Positions 46,238 to 56,561 are shown, counted from the first letter of the stretch. The stretch is 64,000 nt of DNA from Mesorhizobium qingshengii (GCF_900103325.1 NZ_FMXM01000002.1:434001-498000); one strand, 5' to 3'. Program-made: numbers and translations. The notes: a model not told the origin generated them from the sequence alone.

Positions 46238-47032
46238 ATGAAAATCGTCACCTGGAACATCAACGGCGTCCGCGCCCGCATCGGCAACCTCACCCATTGG
46301 CTGACCGAGAGCGCACCCGACATCGTCTGCCTGCAGGAGATCAAGACAGTCGACGACCAGTTCCCGCGCGCCGAGATCGAGGCGCTCGGCTACAATGTCG
46401 AAACCCATGGCCAGAAGGGCTTCAATGGCGTCGCCATCCTGTCGAAGCTGCGCTTCGACGAAGTCAATCGCGGCCTGCCCGGCGACGATGCCGACGAGCA
46501 GGCGCGTTTCATCGAAGGCGTTTTCTCGACCGACAAGGGCGCGTTGCGCGTCGTCTCGCTCTATCTGCCGAACGGCAACCCGATCGATGACGAGAAGAAA
46601 TTCCCCTTCAAGCTGTCCTGGATGGCACGGCTGGAGCGCTGGGCCGAGGATCGGCTCAAGTTGGAGGAGGCCCTCGTGCTTGCTGGCGACTACAACGTCA
46701 TTCCCGAGCCGATCGATGCGCGGTTTCCGGAAAACTGGCTGGGCGACGCGCTGTTCCAGCCGCAGACGCGGCAGGCCTTCCGCCGGCTGCTCAATCTGGG
46801 TTTCACCGAGGCGGTGCGCGCCGTCACCGACGCACCCGACACCTATACGTTCTGGGACTATCAAGCCGGCGCCTGGCAGAAGAACAACGGCATCCGCATC
46901 GACCATTTGCTGCTGTCGCCGGAGGCCGCCAACCGGTTCTCATCCGCCTCGATCGAAAAGCATGTGCGCGCCTGGGAAAAGCCGTCCGATCACGTGCCGG
47001 TGGCGATCGATCTCGCGCTGCAGCCGGCCTGA
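46238..47032 (+). CDS. xth: Exodeoxyribonuclease III
   Basis: 264 residues. MKIVTWNINGVRARIGNLTH at the start, LQEIKTVDDQFPRAEIEALG (catalytic Glu near 34), LAGDYNVIPEPID (about 150) and KPSDHVPVAIDL (Asp-His near 255) are the exonuclease III signatures. The enzyme removes 3' blocks and cuts at abasic sites in base excision repair. It follows the VOC gene by seven bases. Confidence 0.95.
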   Translation: MKIVTWNINGVRARIGNLTHWLTESAPDIVCLQEIKTVDDQFPRAEIEALGYNVETHGQKGFNGVAILSKLRFDEVNRGLPGDDADEQARFIEGVFSTDKGALRVVSLYLPNGNPIDDEKKFPFKLSWMARLERWAEDRLKLEEALVLAGDYNVIPEPIDARFPENWLGDALFQPQTRQAFRRLLNLGFTEAVRAVTDAPDTYTFWDYQAGAWQKNNGIRIDHLLLSPEAANRFSSASIEKHVRAWEKPSDHVPVAIDLALQPA

Positions 47033-47127
47033 CGGCCTTCGACCGCGGTGCGCTGATACCAGCCGCCAACCCTCATATCGCCACAATCGCACCGTTGACT
47101 CGGGATCAGCGTGGCGGCTGGGTTTCC

Positions 47128-47427
47128 ATGACCATACGATTTGCTCTTTGTCCGATCGGCCTGGCATTTGCCATGGTCGCGCCTGCAGCGGCACTTGCCG
47201 CTCAGGAATGCTTGGCCAATGGAAAATCGTACCCACTTGGCCAGGTCGTATGCCTGACGGTTGCCGACAACAGCCATCTTGCCCGCTGCGAGATGGTGCT
47301 CAACAACACGTCCTGGACGAAGATTCAGGACAGCTGTCCTGAAAACACGCTGGCGCCGCATCCGCATGTCACGCCGATCTCGACACCGGCTCCCAGCATG
47401 GTGCCGACGGAACCGACCGAGAACTGA
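47128..47427 (+). CDS. Small exported cysteine-containing protein
   Basis: 99 residues from the ATG at 47128. The signal peptide MTIRFALCPIGLAFAMVAPA ends near residue 25 (ALAAQ). The mature part has four cysteines (QECLANGKSYP, QVVCLTV, ARCEMV, DSCPEN), spaced for two disulphides, and a Pro/Thr-rich tail. No family is recognised. It follows xth by 95 bases. Confidence 0.6.
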   Translation: MTIRFALCPIGLAFAMVAPAAALAAQECLANGKSYPLGQVVCLTVADNSHLARCEMVLNNTSWTKIQDSCPENTLAPHPHVTPISTPAPSMVPTEPTEN

Positions 47428-47478
47428 TCAAGATCGAAAATCGAGTGCTGCGTTGGTGAGGCCTGCGTGGCCGCGAGC

Positions 47479-48306
47479 CTACTGGTCGGCGTTGCCGCCC
47501 TTGGTCAGGATGTCATCCGCGAGCGAGATCGCGGTGCGGCGGTCGGCTTCGCCGGCGGTGGCAAATGCCTCTTCCTGCATACCGCGGATCCAGGGCTGAT
47601 CGGCCGGCGAAGCGCGTTCGAGCGCCGCGGTCATCATCGCCAGGCCGCGAACGATCTTGCCGCTCTGGAACAACAGGTGGCCCAACGTCGCCTGTGCGCC
47701 GGCATGGCCCTTCTCGGCGGCGAGCTGGAACCAGCGCCCGGCCTGCTTGACGCTGGCCTTCACGCCGCCCTCGCCCTTCAGGAACATCTGCCCCATCTCG
47801 AACTGCGCGTTCGGATTGCGATAATTGGCGGCGGCGCGCATGTAATATTCCTGAGCCGCCACCTCGTTCTCGGTGATCGGGCTGCCGGGAATACCCTTGC
47901 GCAGATAGTCGCCAAGCGCCACCAGCGCGTCGGAGACATAGCTTTCCTCGGGCGAGCCGGGCTCGACATCCTGGTCGACGATCTCCGAGAAGAACTTGAA
48001 CGCCTCATAGTCGTCGCGCGCCACGCCGTCGCCTTCGGCATACATGCGCGCAAGCTTCCAGGTGGCGCCGATCTGGCCGTTTTCAGCGGCGTATTTGTAG
48101 GCCTCGGCGGCCTGTTCCTTGTGGCCGTTCTTGTAAGCGGAAAAGCCGAACTGGAACACCGCCCACGGGCTGGACTGCGGCTTCACCCCGGTCTTGTCAT
48201 CGAACACCTTGTCGTCGAAGGCCATGGCCTGGCCCACGGCGCCAAAGATCGCGACCGCGACCAGTGCCGAAAAGACAGACGACCTCAACAACTCAGATGT
48301 CCGCAT
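47479..48306 (-). CDS. exoR: ExoR-like periplasmic regulator with Sel1/TPR repeats
   Basis: 275 residues from the ATG at 48306. A signal peptide ([20 protein letters not shown]) ends near residue 29. Sel1-like repeats follow, e.g. [40 protein letters not shown] and [20 protein letters not shown]. The full pattern, including [14 protein letters not shown] and [15 protein letters not shown], matches ExoR of Sinorhizobium, which binds the ExoS sensor in the periplasm and holds back succinoglycan production and motility changes. No exoS or chvI gene is in the window. The start lies 14 bases inside the end of ilvD, so the two are translationally linked. Confidence 0.85.
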   Translation of the reverse strand: MRTSELLRSSVFSALVAVAIFGAVGQAMAFDDKVFDDKTGVKPQSSPWAVFQFGFSAYKNGHKEQAAEAYKYAAENGQIGATWKLARMYAEGDGVARDDYEAFKFFSEIVDQDVEPGSPEESYVSDALVALGDYLRKGIPGSPITENEVAAQEYYMRAAANYRNPNAQFEMGQMFLKGEGGVKASVKQAGRWFQLAAEKGHAGAQATLGHLLFQSGKIVRGLAMMTAALERASPADQPWIRGMQEEAFATAGEADRRTAISLADDILTKGGNADQ

Positions 48307-50017
48307 AACAGTGTGTTTCTTTCGCACCACCCGGATGGGTGACCGCGCCATCGCGCGCCGGCCCTACCGTCTGTGCATATTTCCAAATCGCGCCCGACTG
48401 ATAGTCGGTCGTGCGCGCCTTCCAAGTCTTTGCCCTCTCCGTCAGTTCGGCTGCCGACAGCGCCACGTCGATCGTGCCATTCACCGCGTCGATCGAAATC
48501 ACGTCGCCATCCCTAAGCAACCCGATCGGGCCGCCGACGGCTGCTTCCGGCCCGACATGGCCGATGCAGAAACCGCGCGTCGCGCCCGAGAAGCGCCCAT
48601 CGGTGATCAGCGCCACCTTGCCGCCCATGCCCTGGCCGTAAAGGGCCGCCGTCGTCGACAGCATCTCACGCATGCCAGGGCCGCCGCGCGGCCCTTCGTA
48701 GCGGATGACGAGAACCTCGCCTTCCCTGTAGTTGCGATGCGTCACCGCCTCGAAACATTCCTCCTCCGAATCGAAGCAGCGCGCCGGACCGGAGAACTTC
48801 AACTCCGACATGCCCGCGATCTTGACGATCGCGCCTTCGGGGGCAAGGTTTCCCTTCAACCCCACGACGCCGCCGGTTTGAGTAATGGGTCTGTTGGCGG
48901 GGCGGACCACGTCCTGATGTTCATTCCAGGCAACGTGCTCCATATTTTCGGCCAAAGTGCGGCCAGTCACGGTCAGGCAGTCGCCATGCAGGTAGCCGTG
49001 GTCGAGCAACGTCTTCATCAGCAGCGGAATGCCGCCCGCCTCGAACATGTCCTTGGCGACATATTTTCCGCCGGGCTTGAGGTCGGCGATGTAAGGCGTC
49101 TTCTCGAAGATCTTCGCCACATCGAACAGGTCGAACTTGATGCCGGCCTCGTGTGCGATCGCCGGCAGATGCAACGCTGCGTTGGTCGAACCGCCGGTGG
49201 CGGAGACCACGGTCGCGGCATTTTCCAGCGCCTTCAGCGTGACGATGTCGCGCGGCCGGATATTTTTCGCGATCAGCTCCATGATCTTTTCGCCCGAGGC
49301 GAAATTGAAACGGTCGCGCATCTCGTAGGGCGCCGGCGCGCCACAGGAATAGGGCAGCGCCAGACCGATCGCCTCGGCGACCGTGGCCATGGTGTTGGCG
49401 GTGAACTGGGCGCCGCAGGAGCCGGCCGACGGACATGCCGCCTGCTCGATTTCAAGCAGCTCGGAATCGCTGACCGTGCCGACCGAATGCTGGCCGACCG
49501 CCTCGAACACATCCTGCACGGTGATCTGGCGGCCGCGATAGTTGCCGGGCAGGATCGAGCCGCCATAGATGAAGATCGACGGCACGTTGAGACGCACCAT
49601 GGCCATCATCATGCCGGGCAGCGACTTGTCGCAGCCGGCGAGGCCGACAAGCGCATCGTAGCAATGGCCGCGCATGGTGAGTTCGACCGAATCGGCAATG
49701 ACCTCGCGCGACACCAGCGATGACTTCATGCCCTGGTGGCCCATGGCGATGCCATCGGTGACGGTGATGGTGCAGAATTCGCGCGGCGTGCCGCTGGCGG
49801 CAGCGACGCCCTTCTTGACCACCTGCGCCTGGCGCATCAGCGAGATGTTGCAGGGGGCTGCCTCGTTCCAGCAGGACGCGACACCGACCAGCGGCTGCGC
49901 GATCTCGGCCGCCGACAATCCCATCGCATAGAGATAGGAACGGTGCGGCGCACGCGCCGGACCGACGGTCACATGGCGGCTGGGCAGCTTGGCCTTGGAA
50001 ATGACTCTGGCGTCCAT
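48293..50017 (-). CDS. ilvD: Dihydroxy-acid dehydratase
   Basis: 574 residues from the ATG at 50017, with AAGGAAG six bases upstream. It makes the 2-keto acid precursors of valine and isoleucine. The cluster cysteines are in [28 protein letters not shown] and [20 protein letters not shown], all typical of the IlvD/Edd family. An upstream extension of the frame to 50053 is not needed. exoR follows and overlaps the stop. Confidence 0.96.
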   Translation of the reverse strand: MDARVISKAKLPSRHVTVGPARAPHRSYLYAMGLSAAEIAQPLVGVASCWNEAAPCNISLMRQAQVVKKGVAAASGTPREFCTITVTDGIAMGHQGMKSSLVSREVIADSVELTMRGHCYDALVGLAGCDKSLPGMMMAMVRLNVPSIFIYGGSILPGNYRGRQITVQDVFEAVGQHSVGTVSDSELLEIEQAACPSAGSCGAQFTANTMATVAEAIGLALPYSCGAPAPYEMRDRFNFASGEKIMELIAKNIRPRDIVTLKALENAATVVSATGGSTNAALHLPAIAHEAGIKFDLFDVAKIFEKTPYIADLKPGGKYVAKDMFEAGGIPLLMKTLLDHGYLHGDCLTVTGRTLAENMEHVAWNEHQDVVRPANRPITQTGGVVGLKGNLAPEGAIVKIAGMSELKFSGPARCFDSEEECFEAVTHRNYREGEVLVIRYEGPRGGPGMREMLSTTAALYGQGMGGKVALITDGRFSGATRGFCIGHVGPEAAVGGPIGLLRDGDVISIDAVNGTIDVALSAAELTERAKTWKARTTDYQSGAIWKYAQTVGPARDGAVTHPGGAKETHCYADI

Positions 50018-50249
50018 ACTCTTCCTTGCCGCGGGCGGTGCGGCCTGCCCCATCGCCGAGCCTCTTGGCGCGTGTCCCGAGACAAGATCGAGGTGCGCCG
50101 GGTTTATGGCGGGAAATAGGCAATTCCCTCGGCCTGACTTTTAGCGCAGGGGTTGTTCAGAAAGTGTTGCCAAAACGCAACAATCGCATAAGGCAAAAGC
50201 TGTGCGGCTAATATGCAACGCAACTTGGATACCAGGAACCCGTCCAAAC

Positions 50250-50279
50250 AAAAAAGGCCGGGCGTTGCCCCGCCTTTTG
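50250..50279 (-). terminator. Intrinsic terminator of the first FadL-type gene
   Basis: On the minus strand GGCGGGGC-AAC-GCCCGGCC with one mismatch is followed by TTTTTT, 17 bases after the stop of the FadL-type gene. Confidence 0.75.
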
Positions 50280-50296
50280 CTAAAACTTTCAGCGGT

Positions 50297-51517
50297 TTAG
50301 AACTTGATCTTGAGACCGCCGGAAATCGCCGTCACGAGATCATTGCCGAAGTCGTAGCTGACTTCCTGGCCAGCCACATAGCCGTTCTCGTCAGCCAACG
50401 TCCCTGAGTGGCCGCTGGTCAGCACGCCGATTGCACCGGCCAGGCGCAACTCGATATTCGGTCTTGGTGTATAGGCAACGCCGCCGCCCAATGTCCAGGT
50501 ATCGGTCTGGTCGCCATAGCCATGCGATGTGCCGCGGTCCCACGAGATCTGCGCGGCGCCGCTCCATTGCTCATTGAACTGATGGCCAATGCCGCCAGTA
50601 ACCGTCCAGCCGTCACGGTACATCAGGTCGAGCGACGTCAACCTGATTGGGTATGGGGAAATCGTGGTGCATCCAAGAGCCTTGGTCGCCTGCGAGCAAA
50701 TCGGAACACTCTGCAGCACACTCCAATTGACCCATTTGACCGAACCGAAGGCGAGCCAACCAGGAGCGATGCCGGACTGCAATTTCAACTCCAACGAATC
50801 CGGCATGGACTCGGTGGGAGCATATATGTCGGTGACGCTGCCACCGATATTCAGGGTGCCCGAGATATTGTCGAGCTTGACCTGCGAATTGTAGACGAGG
50901 CTGGCGCGCAGCGCGATGTCCGGGATTTCGTAAGCGATGCCGGCGCGCCATCCCCAGCCACTGCTGGTCAAGTCCACACGGCCGATTGTGGTGCCGAAGG
51001 CCGGGTCCGCGTAGCTCTCCTTGAAGCCATAGACTTCCTGGTAGAAAACGCCCCCGATGAAGCGAAGCTGCCCCTTACCCGCATCCATCTTGTAGGAGCA
51101 GGTGCCAGCATAGTTGTTGCTTTTGATCTCCGTCTGGATGTTGGAATAGGACCCGTTCCAGATGCCGGGATTTGAACTTGCTCCCCATGGCTGCGAATAA
51201 TCCACCAAACAGTCAACGTCATGACCAAGCGAAGCCTTGAAGCCGATATACGGCACCCAGTAGCCCTCGGTATTACGAGCCGTGCTCTTGCCCGTCAGCC
51301 CTCCACCGGACGTGTCCGTCGCGTTCTTGAGGTCGCGCTGAGGCATGACATAGGTCGCTCCCATGTCTGAAGCAAACGGCGCCGGATCAAACAGAAGGTC
51401 GATGTCGTAGCCGCCGCGCTCCAAGCCACCGGCATGCGCCGAGTTCATCGCCGTCCCAATCAAAGCCAGCGAAAAGCACCCTGCCCGCAGCAGTGCTTTC
51501 AGACGCAAATTTTTCAT
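50297..51517 (-). CDS. OmpP1/FadL-family outer membrane protein, copy 2
   Basis: 406 residues from the ATG at 51517 with GGGGAAGAGA upstream. A signal peptide ends at SAHA/GGLERG. The mature sequence has the FadL family's beta-barrel strands with alternating aromatic residues (WGWRAGIAYEIPDIALRASL, GIAPGWLAFGSVKWVNWS) and a terminal Phe (KIKF) used for barrel assembly. FadL proteins import long-chain fatty acids or other hydrophobic compounds. A close paralogue (51911-53203) is next upstream on the same strand, and the two share long identical segments, so this is a tandem duplication. Confidence 0.85.
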   Translation of the reverse strand: MKNLRLKALLRAGCFSLALIGTAMNSAHAGGLERGGYDIDLLFDPAPFASDMGATYVMPQRDLKNATDTSGGGLTGKSTARNTEGYWVPYIGFKASLGHDVDCLVDYSQPWGASSNPGIWNGSYSNIQTEIKSNNYAGTCSYKMDAGKGQLRFIGGVFYQEVYGFKESYADPAFGTTIGRVDLTSSGWGWRAGIAYEIPDIALRASLVYNSQVKLDNISGTLNIGGSVTDIYAPTESMPDSLELKLQSGIAPGWLAFGSVKWVNWSVLQSVPICSQATKALGCTTISPYPIRLTSLDLMYRDGWTVTGGIGHQFNEQWSGAAQISWDRGTSHGYGDQTDTWTLGGGVAYTPRPNIELRLAGAIGVLTSGHSGTLADENGYVAGQEVSYDFGNDLVTAISGGLKIKF

Positions 51518-51858
51518 GAGTCTCTTCCCCAAAATCGATACAACCTAAGCAAGAACCAATTCGCATGGATAGCGCAACAACGATTTCAAGAGCCATACAT
51601 GTACACATTGAGGAAATGGATTTCTCAGATGCGGTAGCCCATCAATACGGTCGATTGGAAATACCCAACTGCGCGCGCATCCACGATAAAAAGCCAGGAA
51701 AACCAGGCAAAAAGGCCTGGAAATAACATCTTCCCTAGCTAATTTTCTCGTTGTTACATTACGGCAACAATGCGACAAAAACTTCCGTTTACGTCAATCG
51801 CAACGGAATGGCTGTTCTGAATGGTTTCTCGGGGGGCCATTGGGAAAGGTTGGGCAAA
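51518..51858. promoter_or_regulatory. Leader/promoter region of the first FadL-type gene
   Basis: No coding region is supported. It contains the block at 51749-51810 that is repeated at the same distance upstream of the paralogue (53434-53500), and a second shared stretch at about 51552-51612 resembling 53240-53300. The whole upstream region was duplicated together with the gene. Confidence 0.55.
51749..51810. repeat. Duplicated upstream block, copy 1
   Basis: TTGTTACATTACGGCAACAA contains inverted arms TTGTT/AACAA, and TTCCGTT (51783-51789) pairs with AACGGAA (51802-51808) across 12 bases. It sits about 230 bases before the FadL-type start. Confidence 0.65.
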
Positions 51859-51891
51859 CAAAAAAAGGCCGGGCATCGCCCGGCCTTTTTG
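51859..51891 (-). terminator. Intrinsic terminator of the second FadL-type gene
   Basis: AGGCCGGGC-ATC-GCCCGGCCT with flanking A and T runs is symmetric; on the minus strand it is followed by TTTTTT, 20 bases after the stop at 51911. Confidence 0.9.
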
Positions 51892-51910
51892 TACTGAGTT
51901 CTGAAAGAAC

Positions 51911-53203
51911 TCACCACTTCACCTTGAACGATCCTGATAGAGCGCTCACCAGATCGTTGCCGAAGTCATATGTCACGTCGGTACCATAGTTCACGCCGTC
52001 CGATCCCACGACCGAATGTCTTGACCCGCTCGTCAGGACGCCGAGAGCGCCACCGAGGCGGAGTTCAACGTTTTGCGTCGGCATATAGGATACACCGCCG
52101 CTGACAGTCCACGTATCGGTCTGCGCGCTGAGACCGGTCGTCGTTCCACGATCCCAGGTAAGGCCGATAGCTCCACTCCACTTCTCATTGAACTTGTGAC
52201 CAATGCCGCCCGACACCGTCCAGCCATCTCTATAGAGGAGGTCAAGCGACGTTGCCCGTGCTGGGCTGGTGGAATTACACGCAACTACGCCCTTTGTGGA
52301 CGTCGGGCAGAACGCAATGCTCTGCAGCGTACTCCAGTCCATCCACTTCACGGAGCCGTAGGCCAGCCAGCCGGGAGCTATGCCGGACTGCAGCTTCAAT
52401 TCGACGACCTGAGGGACGTCTGCCGAACCATAGACCGGTATAACCGAACCAGCACCCGGGACTATAACGCTCGGGAGACCAGCGAGTTGGCTGAGATCCA
52501 GCGTGCCCGTGATATCGTCGAGCTTCACAGCCGAATTGTAGACCAGGCTCGCGCGAAGGGCGATTTCGGGAATCTCGTAGGCTATGCCGGCGCGCCAACC
52601 CCAGCTCTTCCCCTCGAGCTCCAGCCTTCCGGTGCCGTCACCAGTAATCGGGAACCCCAGCCCACCCGCGACCAAAGGCGCCAATACAAGACGTTCCTTG
52701 AAACCGGACACATCCTCCTGGAATACGCCACCAATGAAGCGGAGCTTGCCTTTGCCAACGTCGAATTTGTAGGAGCAGGTCCCGGCATAGGCGTTGCTGT
52801 CAATCTTGGTTTCGATGTTGCTTTGTGCGCCGACCCAATTGGCGCCGGGGGCGCTGTGCGCACCAATCGGCTGGGAATAGTCGATCATGCAGTCGATATC
52901 ATTGTAACCGACTTTCACGCCGGCACGTGGAACCCAATAGCCCTCGGTATCGCGGGCGGTGGTCGAGCCCCCACCGATCCCGTTCGAGCCAAGGCCATCG
53001 CTTGACTTGACGTCCTTTGCGTTTTTCAGATCGCGATCCGGCATCACATAAGTGCCGGAGAATTCCGTCGCGACCGGAGCCGGATCGAACAGCAGATCGA
53101 TATTGTAGCCGCCGCGCTCAAGGCCGCCAGCATGCGCGACGCCCATCAAAGTCAGCGAAAGGCCCCCTGCCCCCAGCAGTGCTTTCAGTCGCAAATTGTT
53201 CAT
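51911..53203 (-). CDS. OmpP1/FadL-family outer membrane protein, copy 1
   Basis: 430 residues. The signal peptide MNNLRLKALLGAGGLSLTLM is nearly identical to that of copy 2, and cleavage is after VAHA. The barrel strands, the WGWRAGIAYEIPEIALRASL segment and the C-terminal aromatic residue (FKVKW) are shared. It has longer extracellular loops than copy 2, for example around VLAPLVAGGLGFPITG and LAGLPSVIVPGAGSVIP, suggesting different specificity. FadL-type transport of hydrophobic compounds is the family role; the substrate is unknown. Confidence 0.85.
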   Translation of the reverse strand: MNNLRLKALLGAGGLSLTLMGVAHAGGLERGGYNIDLLFDPAPVATEFSGTYVMPDRDLKNAKDVKSSDGLGSNGIGGGSTTARDTEGYWVPRAGVKVGYNDIDCMIDYSQPIGAHSAPGANWVGAQSNIETKIDSNAYAGTCSYKFDVGKGKLRFIGGVFQEDVSGFKERLVLAPLVAGGLGFPITGDGTGRLELEGKSWGWRAGIAYEIPEIALRASLVYNSAVKLDDITGTLDLSQLAGLPSVIVPGAGSVIPVYGSADVPQVVELKLQSGIAPGWLAYGSVKWMDWSTLQSIAFCPTSTKGVVACNSTSPARATSLDLLYRDGWTVSGGIGHKFNEKWSGAIGLTWDRGTTTGLSAQTDTWTVSGGVSYMPTQNVELRLGGALGVLTSGSRHSVVGSDGVNYGTDVTYDFGNDLVSALSGSFKVKW

Positions 53204-53571
53204 GGATCTCCTCCCCGAATAGCTAGTGCATCAAGCTAGAACCAATTCAGGTTAACGCCGCAACAATGAATTCATGAGGCGTACATGTACATGTCCACCG
53301 GACGCATTTTCGACAAAATGCGACTGACGCCGCGAGGCTGGAAAAAAGCCATTAGCGGGCGCCTCGACGGGAAAAATGGGAAAATTGGATCCCAAAAAGC
53401 TCAAAAAAGCACTTTTCAGGGGGCTCCGGCGCCCATTGTTACATTATGGCAACAATGGGGCTAAAACTTCCGTTTACGTCAATATTAACGCAACGGAATG
53501 CCCATTTTCGAGGCTTTTCGAGGCAAGAAGATGCTCTTTCGGGACAAGTCGAAACATGGCGAATCTGCTCT
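53204..53571. promoter_or_regulatory. Leader/promoter region of the second FadL-type gene
   Basis: No gene is supported here. It holds the second copy of the shared upstream block (53434-53500). valS ends at 53572 on the same strand. Confidence 0.5.
53434..53500. repeat. Duplicated upstream block, copy 2
   Basis: ATTGTT (53435-53440) pairs with AACAAT (53451-53456), and TTCCGTT pairs with AACGGAA across 17 bases (12 in copy 1). It lies about 230 bases before the start of the paralogue, the same spacing as copy 1. Confidence 0.65.
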
Positions 53572-56355
53572 TCAACCGGCGTCGCGAACCCTGGTCAATG
53601 CCACCGAAAGCCTGTCCTGCGCATCGCGATATTCAGCGAGCTTTTCGCGCTCGGCCTCCACAATCTCGGCCGGCGCACTGGCGACGAACCTGTCGTTGGA
53701 CAGCTTCTTGTGCAGGCGGGCGATTTCCTCGGTCAGCTTGGCCAGTTCCTTCTGCAGCCGCGCGGCCTCGGCCGCGAGATCGATCAGGCTGCCAAGCGGC
53801 AGGCAGATCGTGGCCTCGTTGAGCACGATCTGCGCCGAACCCTTTGGGGCAGTATCGGCCAGCGAGATGTCACCGACCCGTGCCAGCCGCTTGATCGCCG
53901 AATCCTCACGAGCGAGTCTTTGGCGCGTTACGTCGTTGGCGCCAACCACCACTAGCGGTGCAATGGCCGCCGGCGGCACGTTCATCTCGGAGCGCACCGA
54001 GCGGATACCGGAGACGAGGTCGACCAGCCAGTTGATGTCGGCGGCCGCATCCGCGTCCTCGAAATCCGGCGACGGCCACGCGGCATGACACAGCAGTGAG
54101 GCCCGTTCCTTGCCCTCGCCGGCTGTCTGCGCCCACAACTCCTCGGTCATGAACGGCATCATCGGGTGGAGCAGCTTGTAGATCTCGTCGAGCACGAAGG
54201 CGACGCAGGCGCGGCTTTCGGCCTTGGTCGCCTCGTCCGTGCCCATGAACACCGGCTTCAGCAGTTCCAGGTACCAGTCGCAGAACAGGTTCCAGACGAA
54301 GCGGTAGGCGGCACCCGCCGCCTCGTTGAAGCGATATGAGGTGATGCCGTCGGTTATCTCCCGCGCGGCGCGCGTCAGTTCGGTGAGGATCCAGCGGTTG
54401 ACCGCCAGCTTGGCATCGCTCAGCCAGAAATCGTCATTGCGGGCGACTTCGTTCATCTCGGCGAAGCGCGTCGCGTTCCACAGCTTGGTGCCGAAATTGC
54501 GGTAGCCGGCGATACGCGCCGGGTCGAGCTTCACGTCACGCCCCTGTGCCGCCATCACCGTCAAAGTGAAGCGCAGCGCGTCGGCGCCGTATTCGTCGAT
54601 AAGATCGAGCGGGTCGATGACGTTGCCTTTCGACTTCGACATCTTGGCACCGTTCTTGTCGCGCACCAGCGCGTGGACATAGACGGTGTGGAACGGCTCT
54701 TCGTCCATGAAGTGCAGGCCCATCATCATCATGCGGGCAACCCAGAAGAAGATGATGTCGAAGCCAGTCACCAGCACGTCGGTCTGGTAGTAGGTCTTCA
54801 GCTCTGGCGTCTGGTCCGGCCAGCCAAGCGTCGAGAACGGCCACAGCGCCGACGAGAACCAGGTGTCGAGCACGTCCTCGTCGCGAGTCAGGATCTCGCC
54901 CGGCTTGAAATTCTCCAGCTTGTCCTCGACCCAGGCCTTCCATGGGCCTTCCAGCGCCAGATAATATTCGATCGCGGCACCCAGCGCCTCTTCCTCGGTC
55001 TTTTCGACGAAGACGCGCCCATCCGGCCCGTACCAGGCCGGTATCTGGTGGCCCCACCAAAGCTGGCGCGATATGCACCAGGGCTGGATGTTTTCCATCC
55101 AGTCGAAATAGGTCTTTTCCCAGTTCTTCGGCACGAAGTTGGTGCGGCCCTCGCGCACCGAGGCGATCGCCGGCTTGGCGAGTTCCGCCGCATTGGCGTA
55201 CCACTGCTCGGTCAGGAACGGTTCGATCGGCACGCCGCCGCGGTCGCCATGCGGAACGGCATGGCGATGCGGTTCGACCTTTTCGAGGAAGCCGCCGGCT
55301 TCCATCAGCTCCACGATCTTCTTGCGCGCGACAAAGCGGTCGAGGCCGTTGAGTTCATCCCAGACAGCCTGGCGCTCCGGCGTCACCTCGAGTCCAGCGA
55401 GAAAATCCTCGTTGTCCCTCAGATTGACCGCGGCCTCGATGGTGAGGATGTTGATCGCCGGCAGCTTGTGGCGCTTGCCGACCTCGAAGTCGTTGAAGTC
55501 GTGTGCCGGCGTGATCTTGACCGCGCCAGAGCCCTTCTCGGGGTCGGAATATTCATCCGCCACCACCGGTATCTTGCGGCCGACGATCGGCAGCACGATG
55601 TTCTTGCCGACCAGGTGCCGGAACCGATCGTCGTCAGGATGCACGGCGACGGCCGTGTCGCCGAGCATCGTCTCGGGGCGAGTCGTCGCCACCGTGATGA
55701 AGGTCTTTGGATTCTCCGGATCGAAGACCTCGCCCTCTATGGGATAACGGAAGTGCCAGAGATTGCCGTTGACCTCCTGCTGCTCGACTTCGAGATCTGA
55801 GATCGCGGTCAACAGCTTCGGATCCCAGTTCACAAGGCGCTTGTCCTTGTAGATCAGCCCTTCCTTGTAGAGGGTGACGAACACTTCGAGCACGGCCTTG
55901 GACAGGCCTTCGTCCATGGTGAAGCGTTCGCGTGACCAGTCCGCCGAGGCGCCCAACCGCTTCAGCTGGTTGAAGATCGCGCCGCCGGATTCGGCCTTCC
56001 ACTCCCACACTTTCTCGATGAACTGCTCGCGCGTCAGGTCGCGGCGATGGACTTGCTTTTCCATCAGCTGGCGCTCGACGACCATCTGTGTGGCGATGCC
56101 GGCATGGTCCATGCCCGGCTGCCACAACACGTTCTTGCCGCGCATGCGCTCGAAGCGCACCAATATGTCCTGCAATGTGTTGTTGAGCGCGTGGCCCATA
56201 TGCAGCGAGCCGGTAACGTTCGGCGGCGGAATGACGATGGTGAAGGCCTCGGCCCCCTCGTCAGCGCCGGCGCCGGCGCGAAACGCGTCGGCCTCTTCCC
56301 ACACTTTGGCGATCTTCGGCTCGACGGTTTTTGCGTCGTAGGTCTTTTCAAGCAT
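53572..56355 (-). CDS. valS: Valyl-tRNA synthetase
   Basis: 927 residues from the ATG at 56355 (MLEKTYDAKTVEPKIAKVWE). Class I motifs are PPPNVTGSLHMGHALNNTLQ (HIGH type, near 42-61) and GAKMSKSKGNVIDPLDLI (KMSKS). The editing domain has TTRPETMLGDTAVAV. The last ~70 residues are the Val-specific coiled coil (LAAEAARLQKELAKLTEEIA). It follows popZ on the minus strand after a hairpin terminator. Confidence 0.97.
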   Translation of the reverse strand: MLEKTYDAKTVEPKIAKVWEEADAFRAGAGADEGAEAFTIVIPPPNVTGSLHMGHALNNTLQDILVRFERMRGKNVLWQPGMDHAGIATQMVVERQLMEKQVHRRDLTREQFIEKVWEWKAESGGAIFNQLKRLGASADWSRERFTMDEGLSKAVLEVFVTLYKEGLIYKDKRLVNWDPKLLTAISDLEVEQQEVNGNLWHFRYPIEGEVFDPENPKTFITVATTRPETMLGDTAVAVHPDDDRFRHLVGKNIVLPIVGRKIPVVADEYSDPEKGSGAVKITPAHDFNDFEVGKRHKLPAINILTIEAAVNLRDNEDFLAGLEVTPERQAVWDELNGLDRFVARKKIVELMEAGGFLEKVEPHRHAVPHGDRGGVPIEPFLTEQWYANAAELAKPAIASVREGRTNFVPKNWEKTYFDWMENIQPWCISRQLWWGHQIPAWYGPDGRVFVEKTEEEALGAAIEYYLALEGPWKAWVEDKLENFKPGEILTRDEDVLDTWFSSALWPFSTLGWPDQTPELKTYYQTDVLVTGFDIIFFWVARMMMMGLHFMDEEPFHTVYVHALVRDKNGAKMSKSKGNVIDPLDLIDEYGADALRFTLTVMAAQGRDVKLDPARIAGYRNFGTKLWNATRFAEMNEVARNDDFWLSDAKLAVNRWILTELTRAAREITDGITSYRFNEAAGAAYRFVWNLFCDWYLELLKPVFMGTDEATKAESRACVAFVLDEIYKLLHPMMPFMTEELWAQTAGEGKERASLLCHAAWPSPDFEDADAAADINWLVDLVSGIRSVRSEMNVPPAAIAPLVVVGANDVTRQRLAREDSAIKRLARVGDISLADTAPKGSAQIVLNEATICLPLGSLIDLAAEAARLQKELAKLTEEIARLHKKLSNDRFVASAPAEIVEAEREKLAEYRDAQDRLSVALTRVRDAG

Positions 56356-56514
56356 GGGAAATGGTCCGCGCTGTCGGGATTTTTGCTGGTCCGGTGTAAA
56401 TCGGAAGGTTTTGACCAAGTCAACCGCAAGGGGCAGGACCGGGCTCTCGACGTCAAATAGACACGGCCGGGATCAGGTCAAGGAAGGCAAGCGCGCCAGC
56501 GGACCGCACCAACA

Positions 56515-56541
56515 GAAACGCCGCCCCTGGGGCGGCGTTTC
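56515..56541. terminator. Symmetric hairpin between popZ and valS
   Basis: GAAACGCCGCCCC-T-GGGGCGGCGTTTC is a perfect 13-base inverted repeat, and with the T run on the minus strand (TTTC) it can terminate popZ transcription. Confidence 0.8.
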
Positions 56542-56561
56542 ATCGGTGATCGGGATGGAGA

